NCBI RefSeq assembly: GCF_014898055.3
Contig: NW_023603184.1
Coordinates: forward strand, 110,722,615 to 110,786,614
Reading direction: 5' to 3'
DNA length: 64,000 bases
Source of the DNA: Talpa occidentalis
Lineage: Eukaryota > Chordata > Mammalia > Eulipotyphla > Talpidae
In this document: positions 23,084 to 34,640 of the stretch, piece after piece
Position numbering within the stretch: position 1 is the first letter of the stretch
Layout: every line of letters starts with the position of its first letter
Position numbers and translations under genes: made by a program
The notes under the pieces: generated by a model
Told to the model about the DNA's origin: nothing
What the model saw: only the letters and a program-made list of their open reading frames with translations
Database searches by the model: none

Positions 23084-26000
23084 TGTGTAGTTGGGACAAT
23101 ATTAACTCTAAATGTAAATGGACTAAACTCTTCAATAAAAAGACACAGAGTTGCAGCCTGGATTAAGAAACAAAACCCAACCTTTTGCTGTCCCCAGGAA
23201 ACACATTTAGCTACAAAAGATAAAAATAGGCTCAAAGTTAAAGGATGGAAAACAATCCTACAAGCAAATGGACCAAAAAAGAAAGCAGGAACAGCTATAC
23301 TTATATCAGATAAAACAGATTTCAAACTCAAAAAGATAAAAAGAGACCCCAATGGTCACTACATTTTGATCAAGGGGACAATACTTCAAGAAGAAATAAC
23401 ACTCATTAACATATACTCACCAAACGAAGGAGCACCAAAATATATCAGACAACTGTTGTCCTCTCTGAAAACAGACATCAGAGAAAACACATACGTAGTG
23501 GGAGACTTCAACACACCACTATCAACAATGGATAGATCAACAAGACAAAAAATAAGTAAAGAAACCAAAGCTCTAAATAAGGACCTAGAGCAATTGGGCT
23601 TAACAGACATCTATAGAACACTAAACCCCAAAAAAACGGAGTACACATTTTTCTCAAGCGCACACGGATCATTCTCCAGGATCGATCACATACTGGGGCA
23701 CAAGACAAACATCAACAGATACACCAAGATTGAAATCATATCAACCATCTTTTCTGACCATGAAGGCATCAAACTAGAAATAAACCATAAAAAGAAGGCA
23801 AGGAACTTTCCTACCTCATGGAGATTAAAAACCACACTACTGGAAGACCACTGGACTAATGAGGAGATCAAAGAAGAAATTAAAAAATTCTTTGAGGGCC
23901 TCCCCGGTGGCACAGCGGTTGAGCGCTGGGTTGCGAAGCTGCCCGCGGCCTCTGCGGCGTCGGTTCGATCCCCGGCTGCTCCCCGGCCACCGGAGGAGGG
24001 TCCCACATGGCGCGCAGACCTCTCCTGCCGCCCGCTGCTCCCCTCAGCAGTGTACTTCGGTCCTTCTGCCTGCTCTGCTCCCCGCTCTGGCTCTGGTGAA
24101 TTCTCTCACCCTCCCGCGCTTCTGACTGTACCCAGTGCTTGTATAAACAAAAAAACAAACAAACAAATAAAAAAAAAAAAAGAGTATTTAAAAAAAAAAA
24201 AAAAAAAATTCTTTGAATTGAAAGACAAGGAGGACACCAATATCCTAAATGTATGGGATGCAGCAAAAGCAGTAATAAGAGGAAAATACATAGCAATAGA
24301 AGCTCACATCAAGAAACAAGAAAGAACTCAAAGAAACAACCTAATCTCGAAGCTCAAAGATCTAGAAAAAGAACAACAAAAAAACCCCAAAACCAGTAGA
24401 AGAAAAGAAATAATAAAAACCAAAGCAGAAATAAATGAAATTGAAACTAAAAAAACAATCCAAAAGATCAATGAAACCAAGAGCTGGTTCTTTGAAAAAA
24501 TCAATAAAATAGACAAACCCCTAGCCAGGCTCACAAAGGAAAAAAGGGAGAAAGCACAAAGAAACAGGATCATCAATGAAAGAGGAGAAATCACAACGGA
24601 CACAGCAGAAATCAAAAGAATAATCAGTAACTACTATGAACAGTTATATGGAAACAAGTTTAACAATCTAGAGGAGATGGACAAATTCCTACAACTCTAC
24701 AATCACCCAAAGCTAGATAAAGAAGAAATAGAACACCTAAACAGACCAATTACAAGCAGCGAAATTGAAATGGTAATCAAAAACCTCCCCAAAAACAAAA
24801 GCCCAGGACCTGATGGATTTACAAATGAATTCTACCAAACATTCAGAGACGAATTAGTGCCTATCCTTCACAAACTCTTCCAAAAAATGGAGAAGGAAGG
24901 GACAATACCAAACACGTTCTATGAAGCCAACATTACACTAATACCAAAACCGAACAAGGACAACACAAAAAAGGAAAACTACAGGCCAATCTCCCTAATG
25001 AACACTGATGCAAAAATCCTCAATAAAATTTTAGCTATCAGAATCCAACAATGTATCCAAAAGATAATTCACCACGACCAAGTAGGATTCATTCCAGGGA
25101 CACAAAGATGGTTTAACATCCGAAAATCAATCAACGTTATCCAACACATCAACAAAAAGAAATATAAAAACCATATGATAATATCAATAGATGCTGAGAA
25201 AGCTTTCGACAAAGTGCAACACCCATTCATGATAAAAGCCCTTGAAATTCTTGGGATACAAGGAACATACCTCAACATCATAAAGGCCATCTATGACAAG
25301 CCAACAGCCAGTATCATTCTCAATGGTGAAAAGCTGAAAGCAATTCCATTAAGATCTGGAACAAGACAAGGATGTCCACTCTCACCACTGCTTTTCAATA
25401 TAATACTGGAAGTCCTAGCCAGAGCAATAAGACAAGAGAAAGACATCCAAGGAATCCAAATAGGAAAAGAAGAAGTCAAACTATCACTATTTGCAGATGA
25501 TATGATAATATACATAGAGAACCCCAAAATCTCCACAGAAAAACTAATTCAACTCATCAATCAGTTCAGTAAAGTGGCAGGATACAAAATCAACACGCAA
25601 AAGTCAGTAGCCTTCCTATACACAAACAATAAATCTGAAGAAGAAGAAATCAAAAAAACCATCCCTTTTTTTATTGAAACAAAAAAAATCAAATATTTGG
25701 GAATAAATCTAACAAAAGAGGTAAAGGACCTATACAAAGAAAACTATAAAACACTGTTAAAAGAAATAGAAGAAGACACAAAGAAATGGAAAGACATCTC
25801 CTGCTCATGGATTGGAAGAATAAACATTATTAAAATGGCCATCCTACCAAAAGCAATATACAGATTCAATGCTATTCCAATCAAAATTTCAATGTCATTC
25901 TTCAAAGAAATAGAACAATTATTGATGAAATTCATATGGAATCACAAAAAACCCCGAATAGCCAAAACTCTCCTGAAAAAAAAAGAAGGGAATGGAGGCA

Positions 26001-27220
26001 TCACACTCCCAGATTTCAAACTCTACTACAAAGCCATAATCATCAAAACTGCATGGTATTGGAACAAGAACAGACATACAGACCAATGGAATCGAATAGA
26101 AAATCCAGAAATAAACCCACAGATTTATGGTCAACTAATCTTTGACAAAGGAGCAAAGAATATGCATTGGAGCAAAGAAAGTTTGTTCAATAAATGGTGC
26201 TGGGAAAACTGGGTCGCTACATGCAAAAGAATGAAGCTTGACCACTACCTCACACCATACACAAAAATCAACTCAAAATGGATTAAAGAACTAGACATAA
26301 GACCTGAAACCATAAAATATATAGAAGGAAATATAGGCGAAACACTACGTGATTTGCACATCAAAGACATCTTTACAGACACATCACCCAAAGCAGTGAT
26401 AGTGAAGGCAAAGATAAACAGCTGGGACTACATCAAATTAAAGAGCTTCTGCACAGCAAAAGAGACAATAACAAAAACAAAGAGAAACCCCACCAACTGG
26501 GAGAACGTTTTTGCACCCAACACTAATGATAAAGGACTGATCACAGAAATCTGCAAAGAGCTGATGAGACTCAACAACAACAAAGAAAATAATCCAGTCA
26601 AAAAATGGGCAGAAGAGCTAAAAAGAAACTTCTCTGAAGAGGAAATGAAAATGGCCAACAGGCATATGAAAAAATGTTCAACATCACTTGTCATCAGGGA
26701 AATGCAAATCAAAACTACCATGAGATACCATCTTACACCAGTGAGAATGGCACATATTAAAAAAACTAGCAACAACAAATGTTGGCGAGGGTGTGGAGAA
26801 AAAGGAAATCTTCTGCACTGTTGGTGGGATTGCAAACTGGTCCAACCACTGTGGAGAGCTGTGTGGAGATTTCTTAACCTACTAAACATAGAGCTTCCAT
26901 ATGATCCAGCAATTCCACTCCTAGGTATTTACCCAAAGGACACAGAAACATCAATTCCAAAGAACACCTGCACCCCTATGTTTATAGCAGCACTGTTTAC
27001 AATAGCTAAGCTTTGGAAACAACCCAAATGCCCAAAAATAGATGACTGGATCAAGAAGATGTGGTACATATATACCATGGAATATTACTCAGCATTCAAA
27101 AAAGATAAACACATGCAATTTGCAGCAACATGGATGGCACTGGAAGGGATCATGCTCAGCGAAATAAGCCAAAAAGAAAAAGAAAAATACCGGATGGTCT
27201 CACTCATAGCAGGAATCTAG
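23063..27220 (+). CDS. L1 ORF2 protein (endonuclease-reverse transcriptase) with in-frame SINE
   Basis: ORF2p nicks target DNA and reverse-transcribes L1 RNA. The frame is open for 1385 codons. The first ten or so come from the inversion junction and start at a non-ATG codon, so the annotated start is only the edge of the open frame. Endonuclease residues are present: Asn in TLNVNGLN, Glu in PQETH, Asp/Asn in VGDFNTP, then RIDHI and SDHEG. The reverse transcriptase motif FADD is encoded at 25490-25501. The C-terminal Cys/His knuckle CWRGCGEKG...HCWWDC is intact, and the protein ends LIAGI. A SINE plus its duplication adds exactly 107 codons near residue 278, between the endonuclease and Z domains. 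Removing them leaves 1278 codons (human 1275), colinear with human so that the FADD aspartate falls at 702. No stop or frameshift is seen elsewhere. Function is doubtful because of the insert and the lost start. Confidence 0.93.
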   Translation: MPYALGHCVVGTILTLNVNGLNSSIKRHRVAAWIKKQNPTFCCPQETHLATKDKNRLKVKGWKTILQANGPKKKAGTAILISDKTDFKLKKIKRDPNGHYILIKGTILQEEITLINIYSPNEGAPKYIRQLLSSLKTDIRENTYVVGDFNTPLSTMDRSTRQKISKETKALNKDLEQLGLTDIYRTLNPKKTEYTFFSSAHGSFSRIDHILGHKTNINRYTKIEIISTIFSDHEGIKLEINHKKKARNFPTSWRLKTTLLEDHWTNEEIKEEIKKFFEGLPGGTAVERWVAKLPAASAASVRSPAAPRPPEEGPTWRADLSCRPLLPSAVYFGPSACSAPRSGSGEFSHPPALLTVPSACINKKTNKQIKKKKEYLKKKKKKFFELKDKEDTNILNVWDAAKAVIRGKYIAIEAHIKKQERTQRNNLISKLKDLEKEQQKNPKTSRRKEIIKTKAEINEIETKKTIQKINETKSWFFEKINKIDKPLARLTKEKREKAQRNRIINERGEITTDTAEIKRIISNYYEQLYGNKFNNLEEMDKFLQLYNHPKLDKEEIEHLNRPITSSEIEMVIKNLPKNKSPGPDGFTNEFYQTFRDELVPILHKLFQKMEKEGTIPNTFYEANITLIPKPNKDNTKKENYRPISLMNTDAKILNKILAIRIQQCIQKIIHHDQVGFIPGTQRWFNIRKSINVIQHINKKKYKNHMIISIDAEKAFDKVQHPFMIKALEILGIQGTYLNIIKAIYDKPTASIILNGEKLKAIPLRSGTRQGCPLSPLLFNIILEVLARAIRQEKDIQGIQIGKEEVKLSLFADDMIIYIENPKISTEKLIQLINQFSKVAGYKINTQKSVAFLYTNNKSEEEEIKKTIPFFIETKKIKYLGINLTKEVKDLYKENYKTLLKEIEEDTKKWKDISCSWIGRINIIKMAILPKAIYRFNAIPIKISMSFFKEIEQLLMKFIWNHKKPRIAKTLLKKKEGNGGITLPDFKLYYKAIIIKTAWYWNKNRHTDQWNRIENPEINPQIYGQLIFDKGAKNMHWSKESLFNKWCWENWVATCKRMKLDHYLTPYTKINSKWIKELDIRPETIKYIEGNIGETLRDLHIKDIFTDTSPKAVIVKAKINSWDYIKLKSFCTAKETITKTKRNPTNWENVFAPNTNDKGLITEICKELMRLNNNKENNPVKKWAEELKRNFSEEEMKMANRHMKKCSTSLVIREMQIKTTMRYHLTPVRMAHIKKTSNNKCWRGCGEKGNLLHCWWDCKLVQPLWRAVWRFLNLLNIELPYDPAIPLLGIYPKDTETSIPKNTCTPMFIAALFTIAKLWKQPKCPKIDDWIKKMWYIYTMEYYSAFKKDKHMQFAATWMALEGIMLSEISQKEKEKYRMVSLIAGI
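23896..24202 (+). mobile_element. tRNA-derived SINE inside L1 ORF2
   Basis: Bounded by a perfect 14-bp duplication, AAAAAATTCTTTGA, at 23882-23895 and 24203-24216. The A box is TGGCACAGCGG (23908-23918) and the B box GGTTCGATCCC (23962-23972). The body is GC-rich with many CpGs kept, so this is among the youngest copies. The tail is A-rich with CAAA repeats and lacks the TCTTT seen in other copies. SINE plus one duplication is 321 bp, a multiple of three, and the entered frame has no stop. Confidence 0.95.
23908..23972 (+). promoter_or_regulatory. Internal pol III promoter (A and B boxes) of the young SINE
   Basis: A box TGGCACAGCGG at 23908-23918 and B box GGTTCGATCCC at 23962-23972, with 43 nt between them. 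This fits a tRNA-type promoter and is the best preserved pair among the SINEs here. Activity is not known. Confidence 0.75.
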
Positions 27221-27420
27221 AAAACTTAAATAAGGGACCAGGAAAACGAATAACTATAAGAAAGTGAAAATCAAAATCAACAAAAAACTACGAACCAGAG
27301 ACACTTTTAAGGGGGCGGGGGTGGGAGGGGAGAGATTGGGGTCAGAATGGGGGGGCTGCAATTGTATGGGGAATATAAAAATAAAATTTATTATTAAAAT
27401 AAAATAAAATAAAATAAAAT
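27221..27420 (+). other. L1 3'UTR with G-rich tract and (AAAAT)n tail
   Basis: After the ORF2 stop there is a short A-rich stretch, a G-rich polypurine tract at about 27311-27358, the block ATTGTATGGGGAATATAAAA, and a tail of about five AAAAT units. The same order recurs in the 3' ends near 17.9, 30.1, 37.6 and 63.0 kb, which identifies those pieces. Confidence 0.9.
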
Positions 27421-27659
27421 AAAATCTTTCAATTTGAGATGCCCTCAAGATGGCTAAGCTCTTTAATGTAATATTATATAAAATTATATATTTCAATTTC
27501 ATATACAGTTTATATTACATATTCTAGCTATATATCTCAACAATCCATTCACCCACAACATAGACAAACATTTCAGGCTTCAGTCATAACTAGATCACTC
27601 TCAGTTCATCTAGATTACTATTTTCTTCAGAAATTGTTAATTTTTTAAGAGAATATATC

Positions 27660-27850
27660 TTTAATCATCCCCCAGCCAATTCCTGCTTAACATTCAGCCT
27701 TCAGTGAGGGTACCTCTTACTTCCAGAAGCCCTCCCCTGGAATCAAGTCTGAAATAAATATCCCCTCTCTGGCTGTGAGCATCCTTACTTTTTTTTATTT
27801 TCAAGGTATCTACAACATGTTTACATTAATTCTTTTACTTATTTTGGTCA
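27660..27850 (+). repeat. L2 fossil
   Basis: CCTCTTACTTCCAGAAGCCCTCCCCTGGAATCAAG resembles the L2 3' region. Confidence 0.55.
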
Positions 27851-29340
27851 ACCATTAACTATAACTTATCTATTTATTTTGAGTTGATGGACTAGTTTAC
27901 TATATTGACAATAATTAAATGTGTAACTATATTGTAATTTTGCAAAACTCAAATTTTGAGTTTGGGAAGAAGCGTATCCATCATTTCCTTGGTTCTGTTG
28001 ACTGAGAAAGCCTACAAGTAATGACAATTAAGGAGACATGGTTATACCTAGCACCAAGACCTTGACTTCTACATGCCATTCTCTACTAAGAGAAATTTGT
28101 CTGTCCATCTACCTACCTACCTATCCATACAGACATGCACACATATACATACCTGCTTTATCTCTTAGAGAATGTCTTCAGTACTTAATAATTGCTATTA
28201 TTAACATTTCTTAATAGGATGAGGAAAAAAGGAATGGAAAAGATAGCTAACCCTTTGGGGTTTAGTATGCTAAAACGGTCCTGAGATATGCAAGTTAAAC
28301 TTGGCATACTTTGGATCTGGGTCAAAAAATTGTTTATATTGGCTGTGGAAAATGGAATGCTAGACTATGTTGGGCCATACTATAATTGTATTTGAAAATC
28401 TATAATGTGATGGTTGAGCAGTCAGTCCGATTAAATAAGTTTCTGTCAGACACTGATTGGTTGCATTTTTCTCAGCACTTAAGGTCAATGCATACATAAA
28501 AGCAATAGAGTTTAACTTCTCAAGACTATTACTGAAGAAATAGAAATAAATATCTGCAAAAAGACAATGAGGAAAGGATCTTCCTTCTAAAATATAAATA
28601 TTATATTAAGATAGCAACAGCAAAGATAGGATGACCTAAAGTCATTTTTTTATTCATATAAAAACAACAGTAAAACAAATCACTTAGAGTAAATAGTTTA
28701 TGCCTTGAGCTCTCTCCTCAAAATAAACATTCCTTCTCCCATCTGACATAGAATCAAATGACACTGTTTTGCTTCTAAACAGAATTATTTTTTCTAAGGT
28801 TCATGAATGCTGATGATTCCCTTCAGGAGAGTTGAAACCTATAAATATTGTTCTAGGGAGATGATCCGGGAGTTTAAAGGAAAATATTTTATGTCAATAA
28901 AAATCAAATTAGTTTCAACATGAAAACCATACAAAAGAAGAAAATCCATAATGACACAAGAATATATTCAAACCATTTAGGCAATATTAAAGGGAAATAT
29001 TGTATAGCTTGGAATACCATTACTTAGATCAGTTTCTGTCTATGGCAATGACAATTTAAACATTTCCTGTCTTGCGTCAGCCTAATATTGTTGTTTTTTC
29101 CATTATTGCAGCTCAAAAATACTTGGGCTGTTTTAATGATTAGTGTGTTGGCATACAACTGCACATGCCTCCTAAGAATATTTTCTTTAACCCTCAATCA
29201 TGACTTGATATTTTAAAATGTTCAATATGGTCAAGGACTTTTAGCATCAAAACAAATTTCATCAAACCTTATTAGACAATTAGTTATGATAAAAATGACA
29301 ACATGCTGGGTCATGAATATTCAATATCCATCACTATTTT
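27851..29340. other. Unassigned AT-rich sequence
   Basis: Short CTAC repeat near 28107; otherwise no gene or element seen. Confidence 0.6.
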
Positions 29341-29418
29341 AAATGCTAATGTGCAAGATAAAAGTATGAGTGTGATCCTACTTAAAATGCTAATAAGCAA
29401 GATAAAAGTATGGGTATG
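29341..29418. repeat. Imperfect 44-bp tandem duplication
   Basis: AAATGCTAAT...AAGATAAAAGTATG appears at 29341 and again at 29385 with a few differences. Outside any recognised element. Confidence 0.8.
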
Positions 29419-29529
29419 TTTTTTAATTCATTTCTATTTAAATGGTAGTCATAGCATCATGTTTACATGATCTCAGCTTTTATTCTTATATTAATATTCT
29501 AAATTTCATGGTCAGAATAAATTCATTTA

Positions 29530-30189
29530 GACCAGTTTGCACTCCCATTAACAGTGCAGGAGAGTTCCTTTTTCTCCACATCCTTGCCAATCACTATGGA
29601 GAGCTGTGTGATTTCTGGACCTACTAAACATAGAGCTTCCATATGATCCAGCAATTCCACTCCTAGGTATTTACCCAAAGGACACAGAAACATCAATTCC
29701 AAAGAGCACCTGCACCCCTATGTTTATAGCAGCACTGTTTACAATAGCTAAGCTTTGGAAACAACCCAAATGCCCAAAAATAGATGACTGGATCAAGAAG
29801 ATGTGGTACATATACACCATGGAATATTACTCGGCATTCAAAAATGATAAACACATGCAATTTGCAGCAACATGGATGGTGCTGGAAGGGAAAATATTAT
29901 TTTTGGCTCAGCGAAATAAGCCAGAAAGAAAAAGAAAATACCAGATGGTCTCACTCATAGCAGGAATCTAGAAAACTTAAATAAGGGACCAGGAAAATGA
30001 ATAACTATAAGAAAGTGAAAATCAAAATCAACAAAAAACTATGAACCAGAGGCACTCTATGAGGGGTGGAGGGTGGGGAGGGGAGGGATTGGGGACAAAA
30101 TAAGAGGGTTGCAATTGTATGGGGAATATAAAAATAAAATTTATTAATAAAAAAAGAAAAAAAATAGAGATATTTGCTAAAAAAAAAAG
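29530..30189 (+). mobile_element. Young L1 3' end with short 5' inversion
   Basis: 11-bp duplication AAATTCATTTA at 29519-29529 and 30190-30200. 29530-29591 is the reverse complement of the Cys/His-knuckle coding segment. From about 29592 the forward strand continues at the following ORF2 position, with only a few nucleotides lost. The forward part encodes the last ORF2 residues ([13 protein letters not shown] to LIAGI, 29720-29971), then the G-rich 3'UTR and an A-rich tail. A small substitution near 29891 (GGGAAAATATTATTTTTGG in place of GGGATCATG) shifts the local wording relative to other copies. Confidence 0.92.
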
Positions 30190-30733
30190 AAATTCATTTA
30201 AAAACCATTCAGCAATAGTTTCTTAAGAACATTTAATGGTATTCTGAATTACTGATTAAGTGAAAAGGATGTGCATTTATCAACCTCCTGCATGGAAGAA
30301 ATGTGGACTACTCAATTCTGTTACAACTGCGTACCAGTGAACGTACTAGTGAAGTAATGCAAGGTTCAGTTGACGTACGAAAAAGATAAATTTGTCTTAG
30401 CTATTGACTACAAAAAGGCATGCTGTTTACCACAATGAAAACCATGGAGAAAAATTGTTATTGCTAAACATTTGTTAAAAAGTACTGTCTCCTGTTTGGG
30501 TCAGGTGTGGTTACTACAATATTGTTAACTAAGACTAATAATTCGCTTAATGACATGTCAGATTTAAGAACTGACAAAAGATGGTCATTGACTGTGAAGC
30601 AAAGCATAACAATGATTCAGACTGACATTTCACCTTGTAGAGGGAAATGTAAGGAGGAAAATAATTAACAGATTTACCAATTTTGTTGTTTGGGTAATAA
30701 TTGACCTATATCACACATTTGAATTGATAATTT

Positions 30734-30805
30734 CAAATGATTGTTATTTCATTATTAACTAAAATAACAAATGATTGTTATTTCATTATTAATCATTATT
30801 AACTG
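30734..30805. repeat. 34-bp tandem duplication
   Basis: CAAATGATTGTTATTTCATT starts at 30734 and again at 30768. A third partial repeat of ATCATTATTAAC follows. Confidence 0.8.
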
Positions 30806-30879
30806 ACATCTTCTCTGGTATAAAGAGGAGGAAATCTCTGAAATTATCAATTTTTATTAGAATCTCAACTCCTTTTGTA

Positions 30880-31060
30880 CCAAAGTGTGTGATCTTTGGA
30901 AAGTCATCCGAAATATTTAAACTTCAATTTCCTCACTTACAAAAAAAGGATATAGTTGGGATCACCTGATAGGATTTTTGTGCATTTTATATAATCTATC
31001 TAGGACTACAGAACACTAAGACCAACACATGATACATGGTAAATCTGTATAAAATATTTT
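30880..31060 (+). repeat. MIR fossil
   Basis: GTGTGATCTTTGGAAAGTCATC, then CTTCAATTTCCTCACTTACAAAA and ATGATACATGGTAAAT follow the MIR order. Confidence 0.65.
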
Positions 31061-31959
31061 GGTTTTGATTTTTATCTACACTAATTGATTGAATTCATAT
31101 CTATATCTCTAGAATTATGTTTACAATTTGGTTCAATTCAGTAGGACAACCATTGGGAAAATGTTTACCTTGAGAATTTTTCATTATTTCACAGTTCTGA
31201 AATGAATGAACCATGATTATAGTGTGCACATTGTATGTGTGTGTGTTGTGTGTGTGTATTCCAATTCCCTTCCCCTATTAACATTGTATATGAGCTCTCA
31301 AAATCCACTGCTTTTCTAGGTATTAGCTTTTTTCCCTAGAATGCCTTCATGCTAGTGACACTAAAAATTAATAAATTTTATACCTTTTCTTCTGTTAATC
31401 TTCCTATTTTTTATAGGCCCACTTATGAAACCTAGGAGGGTCTAAGGAAAATCCTTTCCTACCCTATAATATACATTCTTTCCTATCCAATAATATACAA
31501 TCATGTACACTCTCTTCATATCTTACAGATCACTTTTTATTACAAGGTACCGCCCCCTCATAAATGTTAGCATTCCACATATATTCCTGGACAATGATTC
31601 ACTTAGTTTTGATGTCTTAATATCTCATATACCCTGTCTGTAATAATTTCCAAGTGGTTGAAAAAGGAAAATGGCCACCCAGGGAGACAATATCAAATCA
31701 ACTAAGAGCTTTCGGAGACTGGAGACATATATTGAGGCCCCCACTGCTTCCCATTTCTACCAAATTTCAGTACTTCTCAACAATCCCTGCTACCACCATT
31801 CAGTTCATAATTCTCTTTGAACGTATACAACTAGAAGAGAAGAGTGGAAGAAACAAGCTGGACACTATCACCAAGTAAGGATCTCACACCTCCCAGGATT
31901 AAAAACTTATACAGACATGGAGACTGAAGGATCTGTTTTACCAGGAAGCCAAACTACTC

Positions 31960-32170
31960 TATAAGGTCCATCTCAAAGGCCATTTGTTCAGTGATATTTT
32001 CCCTGGTGCGCCCTATTCTCCTTCTTTCTAAAAATTCAGAAACCTTATTTATACTTTCCTAGGACATAATTTGTTTTCTACTATTAATTGTAGTCTCTAA
32101 TAAATAAGACATCTTTCCCTTCTAGACTTTGGTGCACTGTATATAATAAGTGATTAATAAATTAGTGGAG
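31960..32170 (+). repeat. L2 fossil
   Basis: TCCATCTCAAAGGCCATTTGTTCAGTGATATTTTCCCTGG resembles the L2 3' region. Diverged. Confidence 0.5.
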
Positions 32171-33384
32171 TAAAGAGCAAGATGTGTATAAGAGACAGTA
32201 TCAACCTTTGGATCATATCTAAACCACTTAGACAACCTTGTGCTTCAGAGCTCTATCCATATTCTGTCATTTGGCTATCTGCTCATAAGCACTAATGTTG
32301 GACAACTTTTTGACATTTTAGACAGGATACAAACTTATCGGTGCTTTGGCTTTATCTTTTTGACCATGAAGTTTTTGATCATGATCTGGGTGTCACTGTT
32401 ATTTTTCAGGATCCCAGGTATGCCATATGAACAGAAACCAGTTTTTAGCATTTTGATACTATCTTCTTAGCTCTGGGAATTTTCTAATGACATCTGTCCT
32501 TAGTTTTCCTAACAATTTAAACTCCTAACATTCACATTTTGGGTGTGCTCAGTAACTTTAAACTCCCCTCCTTCCTTATTTTAAACCAGTTCATCCATGT
32601 TTGAAGCATATCATTCAAATAAAAAATTTTAAATCACATGATTTGCCTAATTTTATCTTTTAGGGTATTTTTATTTCTCATATTATGAGCAGACTTTAAA
32701 AACACGGAATTTAGAAGTACCTTAAAATTATTCCTTCAACTTACAGGTTTCCCTTATTGAAGTATAATTTACATGTACCCTGAAACTCCATAATTACAAA
32801 GCATATGTGTCTTTTTTAGGACCTAGCAAAACTTATGAACTATTCTTCTGTGAAAATTGTAAAGAATCTCAGATATTTAGAACTAAAAGAAAAAAAACTT
32901 CAAAGGCATTCCAAAGCAGCTCTGTTCTTTCCACATTACATCCAAAAAAACTATCACCCACTGCTAATAACTGTGTATACCAGCCAACTTCATCTACCAA
33001 CAAATGTATTCACTCACAGCTCCTTGCAACAGAGTTCTAAGTGAGTTTAATTTAGTGTGGTTTAATGGCTGAAGTCTAAATGATTTTTGTATTTAAAGGC
33101 TATAAGCTGTAAGCACAAGAGAGTTGTCATATCTATTCTGATTCATTCTGATGGCAAGTACAAACATGAATTACAGAGCTGGTGTGAAAAGATACTCTAG
33201 AGATCATTTAGTTCAGACGCTATATTTTCCTTTGGGGAAAATTATGTCCTCAGCACAGTAAAGTGTCATCCTTTTCCTCTCTTGCACAAATTTGAAGTTA
33301 ATTCTTCTCTGTATTCTCAGTTGTAATTTTCAATTTAAAATAAAAAACTATTGAAGGTTGATAGAGGTGTGCTATCTAAAACAC

Positions 33385-33390
<6 letters not shown>
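32171..33390. other. Unassigned sequence
   Basis: Two overlapping open frames of about 70-77 codons at 32807-33044 lack recognisable domains. No element identified. Confidence 0.55.

Positions 33391-33441
<51 letters not shown>
33391..33441. repeat. (GA)n microsatellite
   Basis: About 25 uninterrupted GA units. Confidence 0.98.
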
Positions 33442-33442
<1 letters not shown>

Positions 33443-33739
33443 CACACATGCTAGGAATCCAAGATCTTTTTAGCTGTTAGTCTTACCATGCTGTGTGATG
33501 AGCCTGTGAATGCAAAGTATCATAAAATGGCAACATAACCTGAACATGGAAATGTCATTGTTAAATCTGCAGACAGAGCCAGAGTGAGGAAAAATATACT
33601 CCCCAAAAAATCAAATGAAAAAAACATCAACTTAAAAAAAAAAATGTAAAACTGTAATAGTGAAAAGAAGGGGGAAAAACAAACTCCTTTCCCTCATTAT
33701 CTCTCTCTCCTATTCATTTAGGAAAGGAAGGTCTTTGCT

Positions 33740-34283
33740 TTTTGTTTTGTTTTATTTATTTATTTACTTATTTAATCTGTTAATTGAGGTAACATAGTGT
33801 CCCCCTATCAAGTATTGCCACCATAATAATACACCCACACCAAATCATCCACAGTCCACCAACCATAATCCATTGTACTTCCTTCTGTCTCTTCTCTTAT
33901 CCCTTCTCACATTTTCCAAGTCTGGAGACTTCAGTCTATAGTTAGCTTTCAAGGGTTAGTTTTTAAGCTTGTTTTAAGCTTGTTTTTAGTTTAGTTTCTG
34001 TATATTCCATATATTAGTGACACCATCCAGTATTTATCTTTCTCCTTCTGATTTATTTCACTCAGCATTTTCCTTTCCAGCTCCAAACATGATGCCACAA
34101 ATGTATTAAGCAACTGGGATTTCAACAAACTGAAAAGCATCTGCATAGTAAAAGAAACTATAACTAAAAGGAAAAGACACTCAACTGAATGGGAGACAAT
34201 ATTTGCACACACACATCTGACAAGAGTTTATTAATGAAGATCTACAAAGAACTCACACAACTCAATAAAAACAAAAACAAGGA
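33740..34283 (-). mobile_element. Old L1 3' end, minus strand, with inverted 5' part
   Basis: 33740-34107 is an L1 3' end read on the minus strand: T-rich tail first, then the complement of 'AGAAGGAGAAAGATAAATACTGGATGG' and the last coding segment. 34112-34283 reads forward as an earlier ORF2 segment (ACTGGGATTTCAACAAACTG onward, 'NWDFNKLKSICIVKETI'). Relative to L1 order, roughly 500 nt are missing between the two parts. A weak flanking match makes the duplication uncertain. Confidence 0.78.
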
Positions 34284-34479
34284 GGGTTCTTTCAAGTTTA
34301 AATAATGTCAACAACAGTTCAAGTTGAAAGGAGAAAATGTATCTGTCCAATTTTTATTCTATACAGGTTTCTTTCTAACATTCACTGAGAGTCATCCAAC
34401 ACTCTTTGGCATTTTCACCTTTATTTCTGTTACGGAACAGAATCATAAGGTATTAATATTTATAAAATCTGATGTGAAA

Positions 34480-34640
34480 AAGATTGGGTTTAAATACTGG
34501 TTTGCCACTTAATAGCTATTTCACTTTGGAAAATTCTTCTATCTCTATGCCTCAGCATCCATATTGCAAAATAGACATGAGAATAATAACTACTTCATAG
34601 GATGGCCCTCATAATTACATGGAATCACAGTAGATTTTGA
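34480..34640 (+). repeat. MIR fossil
   Basis: GGTTTGCCACTTAATAGCTATT, ATGCCTCAGCATCC, AATAACTACTTCATAGGATGG follow the MIR consensus in order. Confidence 0.8.

Larger units (their letters stand above)
21947..27420 (+). mobile_element. Young L1 retrotransposon with 5' inversion, nearly complete coding content
   Basis: Autonomous non-LTR retrotransposon. It is flanked by a perfect 17-bp target-site duplication, AAAATCTTTCAATTTGA, at 21930-21946 and 27421-27437. The target reads TT/AAAA, the usual L1 endonuclease preference. The first part (about 21947-23090) is the reverse complement of ORF1, the inter-ORF spacer and the first six codons of ORF2 (Met-Ala-Asn-Thr-Asp-Ala; start codon complement at 21963-21965). 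The second part (about 23091-27420) runs forward from about ORF2 codon 8 to the 3'UTR and an (AAAAT)n tail. This is the signature of twin priming. Only a few nucleotides are lost at the junction. The 5'UTR promoter is missing, so the copy cannot be expected to transcribe itself. Open ORF1 and ORF2 and a perfect duplication indicate a recent insertion. Confidence 0.95.

Noticed and set aside
23063..23092. A new N-terminus for ORF2
   Set aside because: The first ten or so codons come from the complement of the ORF1 start across the inversion junction and begin at a non-ATG codon. They are an accident of the rearrangement.
23908..23972. A tRNA gene
   Set aside because: A and B boxes are present, but the surrounding sequence does not fold as a tRNA with acceptor stem and anticodon; it is the head of a SINE.
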